Shown piece after piece: positions 37,356 through 46,651 of a stretch of DNA of 64,000 nucleotides. The DNA lies in assembly GCA_964460035.1 (NCBI GenBank), contig CAYWPG010000006.1:1-64000 (forward strand). Reading direction: 5' to 3'. The position numbers and the translations under genes are program-made. Positions within the stretch are counted from its first letter, which is position 1. Each line of letters starts with the position of its first letter. A model generated the notes under the pieces. The model searched no databases. It was not told the DNA's origin and worked only from the letters and a program-made list of their open reading frames with translations. This DNA is from CAYWPG01 sp964460035. GTDB taxonomy: Bacteria > Pseudomonadota > Gammaproteobacteria > Nitrococcales > AK92.

Positions 37356-38039
37356 ATGCAACAGCCCGCACACCTTAAAAGCGGTACTCCCCCGGCGACC
37401 AAGCCGCTGCGGATCACCGAAATATTCCACTCCCTGCAAGGCGAGAGCCGCAGCGTCGGCCTGCCTACCGTATTCGTGCGCCTGACCGGCTGCCCGCTGC
37501 GGTGCGGCTACTGCGACTCCGAATACGCCTTCCATGGCGGCACCCGCATGAGTCTGGAGGACATTCTCAGCGAAGTCGCCCGCCACCCTGCCCGCCACGT
37601 TTGCGTGACCGGCGGCGAACCGCTTGCCCAGCCGGGATGCTTGGCCCTGCTCGCGCGCCTGTGCGATGCGGGCTATGAGGTATCGCTGGAAACCAGCGGC
37701 GCTCTGGACATTGCCGCGGTCGACCCGCGCGTCGTCAAGGTCATGGATTTGAAGACCCCGGATTCGGGCGAGGCGGCGCGCAATCGGTGGCAGAACCTGG
37801 AGCATCTCGACCGCAAGGACCAGGTCAAGTTCGTGCTATGCAGCCGCTCCGACTACGAGTGGGCTAGGGACGTACTGGCGAAACACCAGCTGGCCCAGCG
37901 CTGCGAGGTGCTGTTCTCGCCCAGCTACCATCAGCTCCCGCCACGGGAGCTGGCGGAATGGATCTTGGCGGACGGGCTGCCGGTACGCTTCCAGCTTCAG
38001 CTGCACAAGATTCTTTGGGGAGAGGAGCCTGGCCGCTAA
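37356..38039 (+). CDS. queE: 7-carboxy-7-deazaguanine synthase
   Basis: A 227-residue radical-SAM enzyme of queuosine/preQ0 synthesis. The cluster motif is C-x3-C-x2-C in TGCPLRCGYCDSEYAF. Other conserved parts are FHSLQGES, VCVTGGEPLAQ and ETSG. Its stop overlaps the queC start (TAATG). Confidence 0.95.
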   Translation: MQQPAHLKSGTPPATKPLRITEIFHSLQGESRSVGLPTVFVRLTGCPLRCGYCDSEYAFHGGTRMSLEDILSEVARHPARHVCVTGGEPLAQPGCLALLARLCDAGYEVSLETSGALDIAAVDPRVVKVMDLKTPDSGEAARNRWQNLEHLDRKDQVKFVLCSRSDYEWARDVLAKHQLAQRCEVLFSPSYHQLPPRELAEWILADGLPVRFQLQLHKILWGEEPGR

Positions 38040-38740
38040 TGAACGCGAATCCACGCCGCGCTGTCGTCCTGCTCTCGGGCGGCCTCGATTCCACCACCGT
38101 GCTGGCGATCGCCCGCAACCAGGGGTATGAATGCTATGCCCTGAGCTTCGATTACGGCCAGCGCCACAGCGCCGAGCTGGCCGCCTGCCAGCGCGTTGCC
38201 GCCGCTCTCGGCGCCAAAGAGCACCGTATCGTATCGCTGCGGGGCCTGGGCGAGCTTGGAGGCTCCGCGCTGACCGATACCAGCATTGCGGTCCCCGAAA
38301 CCCAGGACGACGGTATTCCGGTCACCTATGTGCCGGCACGCAACACTGTCTTCCTGGCCGTGGCTCTGGGCTATGCCGAAGTCTTGGGCGCCTGGGACAT
38401 CTTCATCGGCGTCAACGCGGTAGACTATTCCGGCTACCCGGACTGTCGGCCCGCGTTCGTCCAGGCCTTCGAGCACCTGGCGAACCTAGCCACCAAGGCT
38501 GCCGTGGAAGGCAAAGGCCGGCTGCGGGTGCAAGCTCCGCTCATGGACCTTAGCAAGGCCGAAATCATCCGCACCGGTGTCCGCCTCGGCGTGGACTACG
38601 GCCTCACGGTTTCCTGCTACCAAGCGGATAGCGAGGGCCGCGCCTGCGGGGTTTGCGATTCGTGCCGCTTCCGCGCCGAGGGCTTCCGACAGGCCGGCGT
38701 ACCGGACCCGACGCCATACCAGGTGCGGCAGGGTTCCTAA
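38039..38740 (+). CDS. queC: 7-cyano-7-deazaguanine synthase
   Basis: A 233-residue ATP-dependent enzyme converting CDG to preQ0. The PP-loop is VLLSGGLDSTTVLAIA. The C-terminal zinc site has Cys residues in VSCYQADSEGRACGVCDSCRFR. Translationally coupled to queE. Confidence 0.96.
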   Translation: MNANPRRAVVLLSGGLDSTTVLAIARNQGYECYALSFDYGQRHSAELAACQRVAAALGAKEHRIVSLRGLGELGGSALTDTSIAVPETQDDGIPVTYVPARNTVFLAVALGYAEVLGAWDIFIGVNAVDYSGYPDCRPAFVQAFEHLANLATKAAVEGKGRLRVQAPLMDLSKAEIIRTGVRLGVDYGLTVSCYQADSEGRACGVCDSCRFRAEGFRQAGVPDPTPYQVRQGS

Positions 38741-38783
38741 TTTACTGTAGAAGGCGTTTGAGGTATTATGCCTCCCCTCTTTG

Positions 38784-38859
38784 GGGCCGTTAGCTCAGGC
38801 GGTAGAGCATCGGACTTTTAATCCGCTGGTCGCTGGTTCGAATCCAGCACGGCCCACCA
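38784..38859 (+). tRNA. tRNA-Lys (anticodon TTT)
   Basis: A 76-nt cloverleaf with encoded CCA. The acceptor GGGCCGT pairs with ACGGCCC. The D arm is GCTC...GAGC, the anticodon stem CGGA/TCCG around loop CTTTTAA, and the T arm CTGG-TTCGAAT-CCAG. The position after queC is the common gammaproteobacterial one. Confidence 0.97.
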
Positions 38860-38864
38860 AAAAC

Positions 38865-38895
38865 AAGGGCTTGGCGCAACCCGCCAAGCCCTTTT
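38865..38895 (+). terminator. Terminator after tRNA-Lys
   Basis: A twelve-bp perfect stem AAGGGCTTGGCG/CGCCAAGCCCTT with a 5-base loop, continuing into TTTT. It starts six bases after the CCA end. Confidence 0.9.
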
Positions 38896-39599
38896 CGTCT
38901 AAAACTTCCCTGTCTGTCTAATATTCGACCATATCGGCCCGTTCTTGCGCGGCCGGAGACTGCGGCTCGATACCAGCATCCTTGGCCCAAGAGCTCGCCG
39001 AACGCCTGCTTGTGAAGCGTGTGGCCTCGCAGCTTACTCGCCTACCGATGTCAGCGGTTCCCACCCAGCGCCAGAAACGAATCGAGAAGCGTCGGAGCCC
39101 TGGGTTCTCCGCTTGTCCCACGACACCCAAGCGCTTTATTACCGAATCAGGGCGCAGCGCGCGGACCAAAAACCTTGCTCCGTCCTGGTCAGTAGCACCT
39201 ATGTCAACGATGGCGGCTGGTGGTTCATCAGCACCCACCGATACACCCTGCCCAGTTCGCGTCCCCAGCGGGGACTCTTCCTACAGTCCGGTGAGCTAGC
39301 CTCTGTGGGAGCTCCGCTTGGGCGCGAAAGCGTTCCCGCCTTGTCGTAGAGGAGGAGTGAAGACCCGCGGCCGACGGCCGCTCCCACTGGCGTCACCCAC
39401 CTGACTGTCGAAATCTCGGCTTTCGGTACGACTAGCATACGGAGTCGCAACGACGCCGCGGGGCGCACCTCCATCGCTATTTCCACCGCGCGGTACGCCC
39501 CCCCTGAGCGACTCGCTTAGCTATCGGCTACGCCGGCCGGTGGCCGCTGCCAGCGGTCACGGCCAAGAACCAACAAACGACAACTACCGGGAGACAGGT
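38896..39599. other. Long region without a recognisable gene
   Basis: About 700 bases after tRNA-Lys. Open frames exist on both strands, as expected at this GC content, but none has a ribosome site with a recognisable domain. No integrase, direct repeat of the tRNA 3' end or insertion sequence is seen. The only structure is the inverted REP-like pair at 39303-39388. Confidence 0.6.
39303..39388. repeat. REP-like inverted pair, copy 3
   Basis: GTGGGAGC at 39305-39312 and its exact inverse GCTCCCAC at 39380-39387 enclose 67 bases that include GGGCGCGAAAGCG. The layout is like two convergent extragenic palindromes (a BIME-type doublet) and shares TGTGGGAGC with the element at 2430. Confidence 0.5.
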
Positions 39600-40157
39600 A
39601 TGGCGCGCCTGATCATGTGGAATTTGATGACCTTGGACGGTTACTTCGAGGGCAGCGAAAGCTGGTCGCTGGACTGGCATATGCTCTACTGGGGAGAGGA
39701 ACTGGAACAGTGGTCGCTGGAGCAGTTGCGCTCGGCGGGTATGCTGTTGTTTGGCCGGATTACCTATCAAGGCATGGCGGCGTACTGGAGTTCGGCCGAA
39801 GGAGAGGTTGCCCGCTATATGAACAGCCTGCCCAAAGCGGTGTTCTCCACCACGCTTGGCGAGGGGAATTGGGCGAATACGCAGCTGATCGCCTCGGACG
39901 CCATTGGCGAAACCGCTAGACTCAAACGGCAAAGCGACAAAGACCTGTTTATCTTCGGCAGTGCCAGCCTGTGCGCCACGCTAGCCGCTCATGGCTTGAT
40001 CGACGAATATAGGATCGGCCTCTGTCCACTGCTGCTCGGGCGCGGCAATCCGTTATTCAAATCGCAGGCGGAGCGTACGCGGCTGCGCCTGATTCACGCC
40101 CAGCCGCTAAGCACTGGCTGCACGATTCTGCGTTACGCACCAGCCGATCGCCCTTAA
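39600..40157 (+). CDS. Dihydrofolate reductase/RibD C-terminal family protein
   Basis: A 185-residue cytoplasmic protein of the RibD_C/DHFR-like reductase fold. Visible parts are MWNLMTLDGYFEG, GMLLFGRITYQGMAAYW and the ligand loop DLFIFGSASLCATLAAHGLIDEYRIGLCPLLLGRGNPLF. Relatives of this kind ('YyaP/YwjB-like') are common and of uncertain substrate. GGGAGACAGG precedes the start. Solitary gene. Confidence 0.85.
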   Translation: MARLIMWNLMTLDGYFEGSESWSLDWHMLYWGEELEQWSLEQLRSAGMLLFGRITYQGMAAYWSSAEGEVARYMNSLPKAVFSTTLGEGNWANTQLIASDAIGETARLKRQSDKDLFIFGSASLCATLAAHGLIDEYRIGLCPLLLGRGNPLFKSQAERTRLRLIHAQPLSTGCTILRYAPADRP

Positions 40158-40561
40158 CCGGCGCAAGCCCCTTCGACACACGCCGCTCGACATGTTCAGG
40201 CTAGCTCGCGCGAAAGCACACTTGATTCGCTGACAGCGCACCCCCAATGCAGCCCTAGCCAGTGGCGAGCGGCGGGACTCGCTTGCGGCTCTCACGGCAC
40301 GAGAAAGCTACCAATAGAATTCCAGTGCCGCGTTGCGCAGCTCGGGTACCCTCCCCCTCTCCCACTCGCTGGTCGGCGAGCTTGCCTACTCGTAAGCCGG
40401 ACACTAGCAGCCGCGGATCACGTTCTTGATCGATTGCGCCGCGTCCCTTGGACACAGCGGAGCCATCTGACCATAACCGCAGGCTATACACCGGCTCGCG
40501 CGAACTGCCGGTAGGACTGCCAAAACAGCCTCCCAACCCATGCTTAAGGCGGAGTGACTAC
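40158..40561. other. Intergenic region upstream of the REC gene
   Basis: 404 bases with no gene, no strong hairpin and no repeat that I can support. It must hold the promoter for the two-component pair that follows. Confidence 0.5.
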
Positions 40562-40969
40562 ATGGACGAGTCGAGTTTGAACGCCGCAGGCGGGTTCAAA
40601 CCTGTCATTCTGATCGTTGACGACGATCCCGGCATCCGCGATGCACTCAGGATGGTCATATCGGATCAAGGCTATCAGTGCCAGACGGCTGCCAACGGAG
40701 CGGACGCACTACGCCTTTTAAACGATAGCGACGTACTCCCCAATCTGATCGTCATCGATCTGATGATGCCGGTAATGAATGGCTGGGACTTCCGCATGAC
40801 CCAGCTAGCCGATGCTCGGCTACGCGCGATTCCTGTTGTGATACTCACTGCCGCGCAACATCCCCTGGAGCCGCAGCCGTGCAAGCTGGACATCCGTCAC
40901 ATGCTGCGAAAACCGGTGGACCTCGACGACCTGCTCGAGGTGTTCGAGCAGCACTTGCCGCAGCATTGA
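40562..40969 (+). CDS. Single-domain response regulator
   Basis: A 135-residue receiver domain only. The acidic pair is in ILIVDDDPG, the phospho-acceptor Asp in IVIDLMMPVMNGWDF, Thr in VILTAAQ and Lys in MLRKPVDLDDLL. No output domain, so it would act by protein contact. A GGAG sits 8-11 bases before the start. It is 41 bases upstream of the kinase gene. Confidence 0.9.
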   Translation: MDESSLNAAGGFKPVILIVDDDPGIRDALRMVISDQGYQCQTAANGADALRLLNDSDVLPNLIVIDLMMPVMNGWDFRMTQLADARLRAIPVVILTAAQHPLEPQPCKLDIRHMLRKPVDLDDLLEVFEQHLPQH

Positions 40970-41010
40970 CGTCCCATGTCCAGCTCGTCACGCACCGCGC
41001 GGAGAACAGC

Positions 41011-42564
41011 ATGAGCATCGATACTCGCAACGCCGAGCCGATCCTGAAAAGCACGGCCCCTCTAAGCGCGGCGAACTTCCGCGCCTTGGTCGACGGTGTA
41101 CGCGACTACGCCATCATCATGCTGACGCCAGACGGCACCATCGTCAGCTGGAATAGCGGGGCCGAACGCATCAACGGTTATCGCGCCGAGGAAATCATCG
41201 GCCGCAACTTTCGAATTTTCTACGCCGACGAAGACGTGCGCGATGGTCGCCCGGACCGCGAACTGAGCACCGCCGCGTCGACCGGGCGCTACGAAGAAGA
41301 GGGGTGGCGTCTGCGTAAGGACGGCTCGCGCTTCCGCGCGCACATTACGGTCACGCCGCTGCTCGCCGCCGGGGGCGAGCTGGTCGGCTTCGCCAAGGTA
41401 ACCCAGGACGTGACGGCACGCTATGAGGCGGAACAAACCCTGCGCCTTAGCGAACAGCGGTTTCGCACTCTGGTAGAACAAATTCGCGACTACGCCATTT
41501 TCATGCTCGACCAGGACGCTCGCGTCGCCACCTGGAACTATGGCGCGCAGCGCATCAAGGGCTACACCAGCAACGAGATCCGTGGCAAGCCACTGAGCCT
41601 GTTCTACACGCCCGAAGACCTTGCCGAAGGGCGTATGGACAGAATGCTCGAGCAAGCCGCGAGAGCGGGTGTCGCACACGATATAGGCTGGCGCGTCCGC
41701 AAGGACGGCTCGCGCTTCTGGGCGAGCAGCACGTTGACCGCTCTGCGCGACAGCAAAGGCGGACTCTATGGTTACGCCAAAGTCGTGCGCGATCTGACCG
41801 AGCGTGTGCAGGCCGAAGAGCAACGCAAGGCATTCGAAGCCGCCAAGCAAGCGGTGCGCGTGCGCGATGAGTTTCTCTCCATCGCGGCCCATGAACTACG
41901 AACGCCGCTCACGGCCGTTCAGCTGCAACTGCAGGGCATCGCGAGGCAACTTCGGCTTGCCTCCCCGCCGCAGGGCGGGCAGCCGGAACGCTTGCAGCAA
42001 GGCATAGAGCGGGCCCTAGAGGGCGCCGGAAGATTATCGGCGCTGGTGGAAACCTTGCTCGATGTCTCGCGCATCGCAGCCGGGCGGATTCGCCTGAACC
42101 TCAGCGACTTCGACTTGGCCGAGGCGGTCAACAACACGATTCTGCGCCTGTCGGACATGATCCGGGATGCCGGCTGCAGCGTCGCATTGCAGGTGGAGCC
42201 CGGCCTTAGCGGCCGCTGGGACATTCTACGGATCGAGCAGGCGCTCACGAACCTGGTCTCCAATGCATGCAAGCACGCCAGTCGCTCGGTGATTGAAGTA
42301 GGCGCACAGGCCAGCGGCCCGGAGACTGTCAGACTTTGGGTAAAGGACAACGGCCCCGGCATTCCGCCAGAGCAGCTCGAACGGATCTTTGGCCGCTTTG
42401 AGCGCGCGGCATCCTCCAACAACTACGGCGGGCTCGGCCTCGGACTATACGTCACCCGGCAAATCGCCGAAGTGCATGGGGGATCCGCGCATGCGCATAG
42501 CAGCCTGGGCGTCGGCAGCACCTTCGTACTTGAGCTGCCTCGTATCGCCAAACGGCCGGGTTAG
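41011..42564 (+). CDS. Soluble hybrid-less histidine kinase with two PAS domains
   Basis: A 517-residue cytoplasmic kinase. PAS 1 covers about residues 25-145 (VRDYAIIMLTPDGTIVSWNSGAERINGYRAEEIIG). PAS 2 covers about 150-270 and is nearly a repeat of it (IRDYAIFMLDQDARVATWNYGAQRIKGYTSNEIRG). The HisKA box is FLSIAAHELRTPLTAVQLQL. The HATPase has N (NLVSNACKHA), G1 (VKDNGPGIPPEQ) and G2 (GGLGLGLYVTRQIAEVHGG). No membrane segment, so it senses an internal cue. Likely partner of the upstream receiver. Confidence 0.9.
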   Translation: MSIDTRNAEPILKSTAPLSAANFRALVDGVRDYAIIMLTPDGTIVSWNSGAERINGYRAEEIIGRNFRIFYADEDVRDGRPDRELSTAASTGRYEEEGWRLRKDGSRFRAHITVTPLLAAGGELVGFAKVTQDVTARYEAEQTLRLSEQRFRTLVEQIRDYAIFMLDQDARVATWNYGAQRIKGYTSNEIRGKPLSLFYTPEDLAEGRMDRMLEQAARAGVAHDIGWRVRKDGSRFWASSTLTALRDSKGGLYGYAKVVRDLTERVQAEEQRKAFEAAKQAVRVRDEFLSIAAHELRTPLTAVQLQLQGIARQLRLASPPQGGQPERLQQGIERALEGAGRLSALVETLLDVSRIAAGRIRLNLSDFDLAEAVNNTILRLSDMIRDAGCSVALQVEPGLSGRWDILRIEQALTNLVSNACKHASRSVIEVGAQASGPETVRLWVKDNGPGIPPEQLERIFGRFERAASSNNYGGLGLGLYVTRQIAEVHGGSAHAHSSLGVGSTFVLELPRIAKRPG

Positions 42565-42572
42565 AGCGCTCG

Positions 42573-43595
42573 CTACACCGAGCTGGGCGGCGGTCCGCAA
42601 GAGTCGCGCAATACCAGCTCGATGGGCAGCGTCATTTGGCGCGGCGAACTGCCTTTCCCGCCGTGGAGCTGCTGGAGCAGCAACTCCACCGCCGCGCGGC
42701 CGATTTCGTCTTCGTCCCAGCGAAGAGCCGTGATTGCCGGATTGTAGACAGCCGCCAGATCGGTATCGCCGATACTGATGATGGAAAGATCTTGCGGAAT
42801 GCGCAGCCCCCGGTCACGTACGGCCTTGAGCACACCGGCCAGGATCTGCGTGCCGAGAACGATCAATCCGGTAGGCGGATTGGGCGCGTCGATCAACTCT
42901 TGTACGTCATCGTAGGCAAAATTCACCGACGTGGTCTGGCCTCTGACAATGGCCCCCTCCAGGGGCACGCCGAAAGCTTCGAACGCGGCACGAAAGCCTT
43001 CCACGCGTTCGCGGCCGGGACGGATGTTCAAACCGGGCGTCAACAAGCCGATTCGACGATGGCCCAAGCTAAGCAGATAACGTGTCGCCGCACGCACACC
43101 GCCACGGTGATCGCTGAGCACGGTCGGATAGGCCCCAGGCAGATCGCGGTTGAGCACCACCATGGGGACGTTGACCCGCCGCACGGCCTCGACTAACTGC
43201 GCGTCGGTCTCCGTTCCAGGCGCAATGATCAGCCCATCCACTTGGCGCTGACGAAACACATCAAAGGCGCTGAGCTCTATGCCTGGATCGTTCATTGCGT
43301 TCACCAGCAGCAGAACCAGCCCCTCCTGGCGCAGCCGCACTTCGATCCCGTTGACCACTGCAGCGTAAAGCGGGTTGACGATGTTGGGCACCAGGCAGCC
43401 TATTACTCCGGTCGAACGGGTGCGCATACTGCGCGCAAGCGCGTCGGGCTGATAACCCAGCACTTCGATGGCTTCGCTGACCTTGCGCCGCAGCTGATCG
43501 CTTACCGGCAGATGATTGAGCACACGCGATACGCTGCCGACCGAGACCCCGGCATGCTGCGCGACATCTTTAATCGTGGCCTTCCGTTTTGCCAT
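42573..43595 (-). CDS. LacI family transcription regulator
   Basis: A 340-residue repressor. The N-terminal helix-turn-helix and hinge are TIKDVAQHAGVSVGSVSRVLNH; the rest is a periplasmic-binding-protein-like sensor (TGVIGCLVPNIVNPLYAAVVNGIE, VVLNRDLPGAYPTVLSDHRGG). It starts at ATG 43595 with GGAG upstream. It is at the downstream end of the SDR/ABC-transporter operon and reads the same way, after a 424-base gap. The two LacI-type palindromes at 51175 and 51309 are its likely targets. Confidence 0.9.
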   Translation of the reverse strand: MAKRKATIKDVAQHAGVSVGSVSRVLNHLPVSDQLRRKVSEAIEVLGYQPDALARSMRTRSTGVIGCLVPNIVNPLYAAVVNGIEVRLRQEGLVLLLVNAMNDPGIELSAFDVFRQRQVDGLIIAPGTETDAQLVEAVRRVNVPMVVLNRDLPGAYPTVLSDHRGGVRAATRYLLSLGHRRIGLLTPGLNIRPGRERVEGFRAAFEAFGVPLEGAIVRGQTTSVNFAYDDVQELIDAPNPPTGLIVLGTQILAGVLKAVRDRGLRIPQDLSIISIGDTDLAAVYNPAITALRWDEDEIGRAAVELLLQQLHGGKGSSPRQMTLPIELVLRDSCGPPPSSV

Positions 43596-43956
43596 GCTCT
43601 CCACATTGTTCCTAGTTACGCCCACCTGGCGCGCCGATTCTACACTGAGCCGGCGGCATCGGGGCACGAAAACGGTCAAGCGCTGGCCGCGCAGCCCGGA
43701 GGCTATGCCTTTGCCAGGCAATGGCACACGCGACACACATCAGCGGCTTACGCTCATGCGAGCTCAGGAGCGGCAACCACCCTCGCACGGCTGAGGCGAC
43801 CAACGCGGAGCTGAGCGCTCTCCCCGGGAAGCTGGTACTCGACAGTGCGCGCAGATGGCCTCGGTGCAACCGCTTGCCGGCGCCCCATCCGACCAGGTCA
43901 AACCGTTACAAGAAGGCGGCTCGCGGGGAGAGTCAGCGCAGCGAGCCGCAGAAGGG

Positions 43957-43988
43957 CCGGGAGCCGCCACGCTTGGCAAGGCTCCCGG
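43957..43988 (-). terminator. Hairpin after the substrate-binding protein gene
   Basis: Arms CCGGGAGCC and GGCTCCCGG (9 bp) enclose a 14-base loop, 32-63 bases beyond the stop. No T-run directly follows. It separates the transporter operon from the regulator gene. The rest of 43596-44019 shows nothing definite. Confidence 0.5.
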
Positions 43989-44019
43989 ACTGGAGCGAAA
44001 ACGCCCTGTTATTACAGTC

Positions 44020-45537
44020 TTACTTATCGATCCAGGCGGCACGCACCCGGATGAGGTTGTTCATCATCGGCGGCACGCCTTTGACGTACGGGCGAGCGAT
44101 CCCGGAGTAGGTCAAGCGTACCGGCAGCAGAATCGTCGCATCGTCGGACATGAGCTGAGCTACCTGGCAGTACAGCTCGCGCCGCCGCTCGTGATCGGAC
44201 TCCTGCCGCGCCTTGCTGAGCAGCTCCTCGAAGGGCTCGTGATTGTGACGCGTCACGTAAGGCGACGAGAAGTAGGTGGACAGCAGATGGTCAGGGTCGC
44301 CGCCGTAGTCGGAGAACCGCCAGATGTCCATCTGATAGTCGCCGGACAGCCCCACCCGCACGTTGTTGGACTGCTCGATGGTCTTGAGCGTGGTCTCGAA
44401 GCCCGCCTCTGTGAAGAAGTGCTGCAGCATGCTGCCGAGCCGTCGACCAGCCGGGGTGTTGGTGGTTATGTGCTCGAACTTGATGCCGCCGACTTCCTTG
44501 GCCAGCGCGCGTGCCTTCTCCGGGTCGTAGCTGCGCCAGTTCAGGTCAGGGCAGGCCCAGGCATCGCCGTAAAGCAGGCCCTTGGTGACCTCGGTCGTCC
44601 CACGGTAGTAGGCGTTGACCAGCGCTTGCCCATCGACGGCGTGGACTACAGCCGCCCGCACCCGCGGATCGTTGAACGGCGGCTTGGAGTGGTTGAAGTT
44701 CCACGACTGGCCGCCCGAGCCGGTGTAGCGCATCAGCACCAGATCGTCGGCATCGCGCGCGGCGACGATATGGCCCGGGTCCGAAACCATGCCGATATCG
44801 ATCTGGCCCGCGCGAATGCTCTGGAAGCGGGTATTGCCATCCGGCATGATCCGGTAGATCACCTGATCGAGGTAGGGAAGATCCTTATCCCAATAGTCCT
44901 CGTTGCGGGTCATCACCACCCGGTCGCCCGAGCGCCACTCCTGGAAGACGAAGGGACCGGTACCGACCGGATGACGGTGGAAAGAGTCCGGATCTTGCAG
45001 TGCCTTGGGCGAGCCGATGAAGTTGAGCAGGTGCTCTAGCGCAAGTGCCGAGTGCAGCGCGGCCCATGGATGCTTCAGGACGAATCGCACCGTGTAGTCG
45101 TCCACCTTCTCCACCCGCTCCACCGGCCTCAGAATCGCGGTGTTGAGCTTGGTTTCCGGGTCCAGCACCCAGCTATAGTGGTGCACCACGGCATCGGCGT
45201 TGAAGGGAGTGCCGTCATGGAATTTCACGCCCTGGCGCAGCTTGACGATCGCGCTCATGCGATCCTCGGCTTCGATCAGCTCCAGTCCCAGCCTGGGAAC
45301 GATGCGGTCCCCTTCGTGGACGAACAGCGTTTCGAGAACCGATACCACCGCGTTGGTGGTGTTGTTGTTAAAGATGCGCGCCCGCGCATGGTAGAACCCG
45401 CTGAACTCGGCTTCCACCGCCACGTTCAAGGTTCCCCCGCGTTTTGGCTGCTCGGCCGAGGCTACAGAGCCCAGCGCCGTCGCGGCAACGATCGCTGCTG
45501 TGATCGCGCCAGTCCTGAAGGAGCGTAACCATTGCAT
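44020..45537 (-). CDS. Peptide-type ABC transporter substrate-binding protein (SBP family 5)
   Basis: A 505-residue secreted protein. The signal peptide ends SVASAEQ at about residue 28. The mature protein has family-5 features: KRGGTLNVAVEAEF, VKLRQGVKFHDGTPFNADAVVHHY, GTGPFVFQEWRSGDRVVMTRNEDYW. Members bind di/oligopeptides, but also nickel, glutathione, sugars and plant compounds. It is last in the operon, 106 bases after the second ATPase gene. GAGGAGA precedes the ATG at 45537. Confidence 0.92.
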   Translation of the reverse strand: MQWLRSFRTGAITAAIVAATALGSVASAEQPKRGGTLNVAVEAEFSGFYHARARIFNNNTTNAVVSVLETLFVHEGDRIVPRLGLELIEAEDRMSAIVKLRQGVKFHDGTPFNADAVVHHYSWVLDPETKLNTAILRPVERVEKVDDYTVRFVLKHPWAALHSALALEHLLNFIGSPKALQDPDSFHRHPVGTGPFVFQEWRSGDRVVMTRNEDYWDKDLPYLDQVIYRIMPDGNTRFQSIRAGQIDIGMVSDPGHIVAARDADDLVLMRYTGSGGQSWNFNHSKPPFNDPRVRAAVVHAVDGQALVNAYYRGTTEVTKGLLYGDAWACPDLNWRSYDPEKARALAKEVGGIKFEHITTNTPAGRRLGSMLQHFFTEAGFETTLKTIEQSNNVRVGLSGDYQMDIWRFSDYGGDPDHLLSTYFSSPYVTRHNHEPFEELLSKARQESDHERRRELYCQVAQLMSDDATILLPVRLTYSGIARPYVKGVPPMMNNLIRVRAAWIDK

Positions 45538-45643
45538 TGCTATCTCTCCTCTCTCCACGTGTGGGGCTGCCATCGCACAGCCGCCCAATAGCTCGCTGCC
45601 GACATCGAGCAGCAGCTCGCATACAAATGCCCGGTAGTAGTTT

Positions 45644-46651
45644 TCAGGTCGTTGCCGGTTGCTGTTCCGGGACCTGCTGCCCGCTCAAGGGGAAGCGGTA
45701 ATGACAAGCAACCGACCGTCCATCGCCCAGATCCTGGAGCTGTGGTTCCTGCTCGGCGCAGCGCTCGGTGGCAGCCGGGCAACGGGTGCGGAAGCGGCAG
45801 CCCGAAGGCGGCGCCAGCGGTGAGGGCGGCTCGGCCGCCACCAAACTGATGCGGGCTGGCTTGTGGTCGGGATCGGCGACGGGCACAGCGCTCAGTAGCG
45901 TCGCCGTGTAGGGGTGCGCGGGGTTGCCCAGCACCTGATCCGCGTCCCCGATCTCGCAGATCCGTCCCAGGTACATCACGGCCACTCGGTCAGCGACGTT
46001 GCGCACCACCGCCAGATCGTGCGAAATGAACAGCATGGACAGGCCAAGCCGGGTGCGCAGCTCGTTGAGCACATTGAGCACTTGCGCGCGAACCGACACG
46101 TCCAAAGCCGATACCGGCTCGTCGCACACCAGCAGCGCCGGCTCCAGCACGATGGCGCGAGCGATCGATATGCGCTGGCACTGACCGCCGGAAAACTCGT
46201 GTGGATAGCGATCCAGAGCGGCATCCGGATCGAGCCCGACGATCTCAAGCACGCGCCGCACCTGCGCTTCGCTTTCGGCGGCCTGGTAGCGCCCGTTCAG
46301 CTTGAGCGGTGCCGTCAATATCTCGCGGATGCGACGGCGCGGATTCAACGACGAGATCGGATCCTGGAAGATCATCTGAAAACGCGGCCGCAGCGCCTTG
46401 AGCTCGCGCCGCGACAGACTGGCCAGATCGGTGCCTTCCAGCTCGATCTTGCCCCTGGCGGGCACCGGCAGCTGCATGACGGCACGCGCCACGGTGGACT
46501 TGCCGCAGCCCGACTCACCAACCAAGGCCAAGGTCTCGCCGCGTCCGATCGCGAAGCTGACGTTCTCCACCGCCCGCAAGCGCTGACCGCGGCCCAGCGA
46601 ATAAGTCACGTTAAGGTGCTCGACCCGTAGCACCGGCGTTTCGGAACTCAT
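45644..46651 (-). CDS. ABC transporter ATPase (OppF/DppF type)
   Basis: A 335-residue ATPase. Walker A is GESGCGKSTVARAVM, Q-loop MIFQDPISSLNPRRR, signature FSGGQCQRISIARA and Walker B LLVCDEPVSALD. The C-terminal oligopeptide/dipeptide extension has CRFRTRCPAATERC. The start at 46651 overlaps the preceding ATPase gene by four bases (ATGA). Confidence 0.93.
   Translation of the reverse strand: MSSETPVLRVEHLNVTYSLGRGQRLRAVENVSFAIGRGETLALVGESGCGKSTVARAVMQLPVPARGKIELEGTDLASLSRRELKALRPRFQMIFQDPISSLNPRRRIREILTAPLKLNGRYQAAESEAQVRRVLEIVGLDPDAALDRYPHEFSGGQCQRISIARAIVLEPALLVCDEPVSALDVSVRAQVLNVLNELRTRLGLSMLFISHDLAVVRNVADRVAVMYLGRICEIGDADQVLGNPAHPYTATLLSAVPVADPDHKPARISLVAAEPPSPLAPPSGCRFRTRCPAATERCAEQEPQLQDLGDGRSVACHYRFPLSGQQVPEQQPATT

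Noticed and set aside
38918..39349. Overlapping frames of about 100-130 codons on both strands after tRNA-Lys
   Set aside because: No ribosome sites, no domains, and both strands open at once, as happens by chance in GC-rich non-coding DNA.
38784..39599. tRNA-Lys as the border of a genomic island
   Set aside because: No integrase and no second copy of the tRNA 3' end in the window; genes on both sides look native. Kept only as a low-interest remark.
43899..43913. A sequence like the LacI operators (TGTAACGGTTTGA on the minus strand) before the LacI gene
   Set aside because: It carries an extra base at the centre that breaks the palindrome, so autoregulation cannot be supported.
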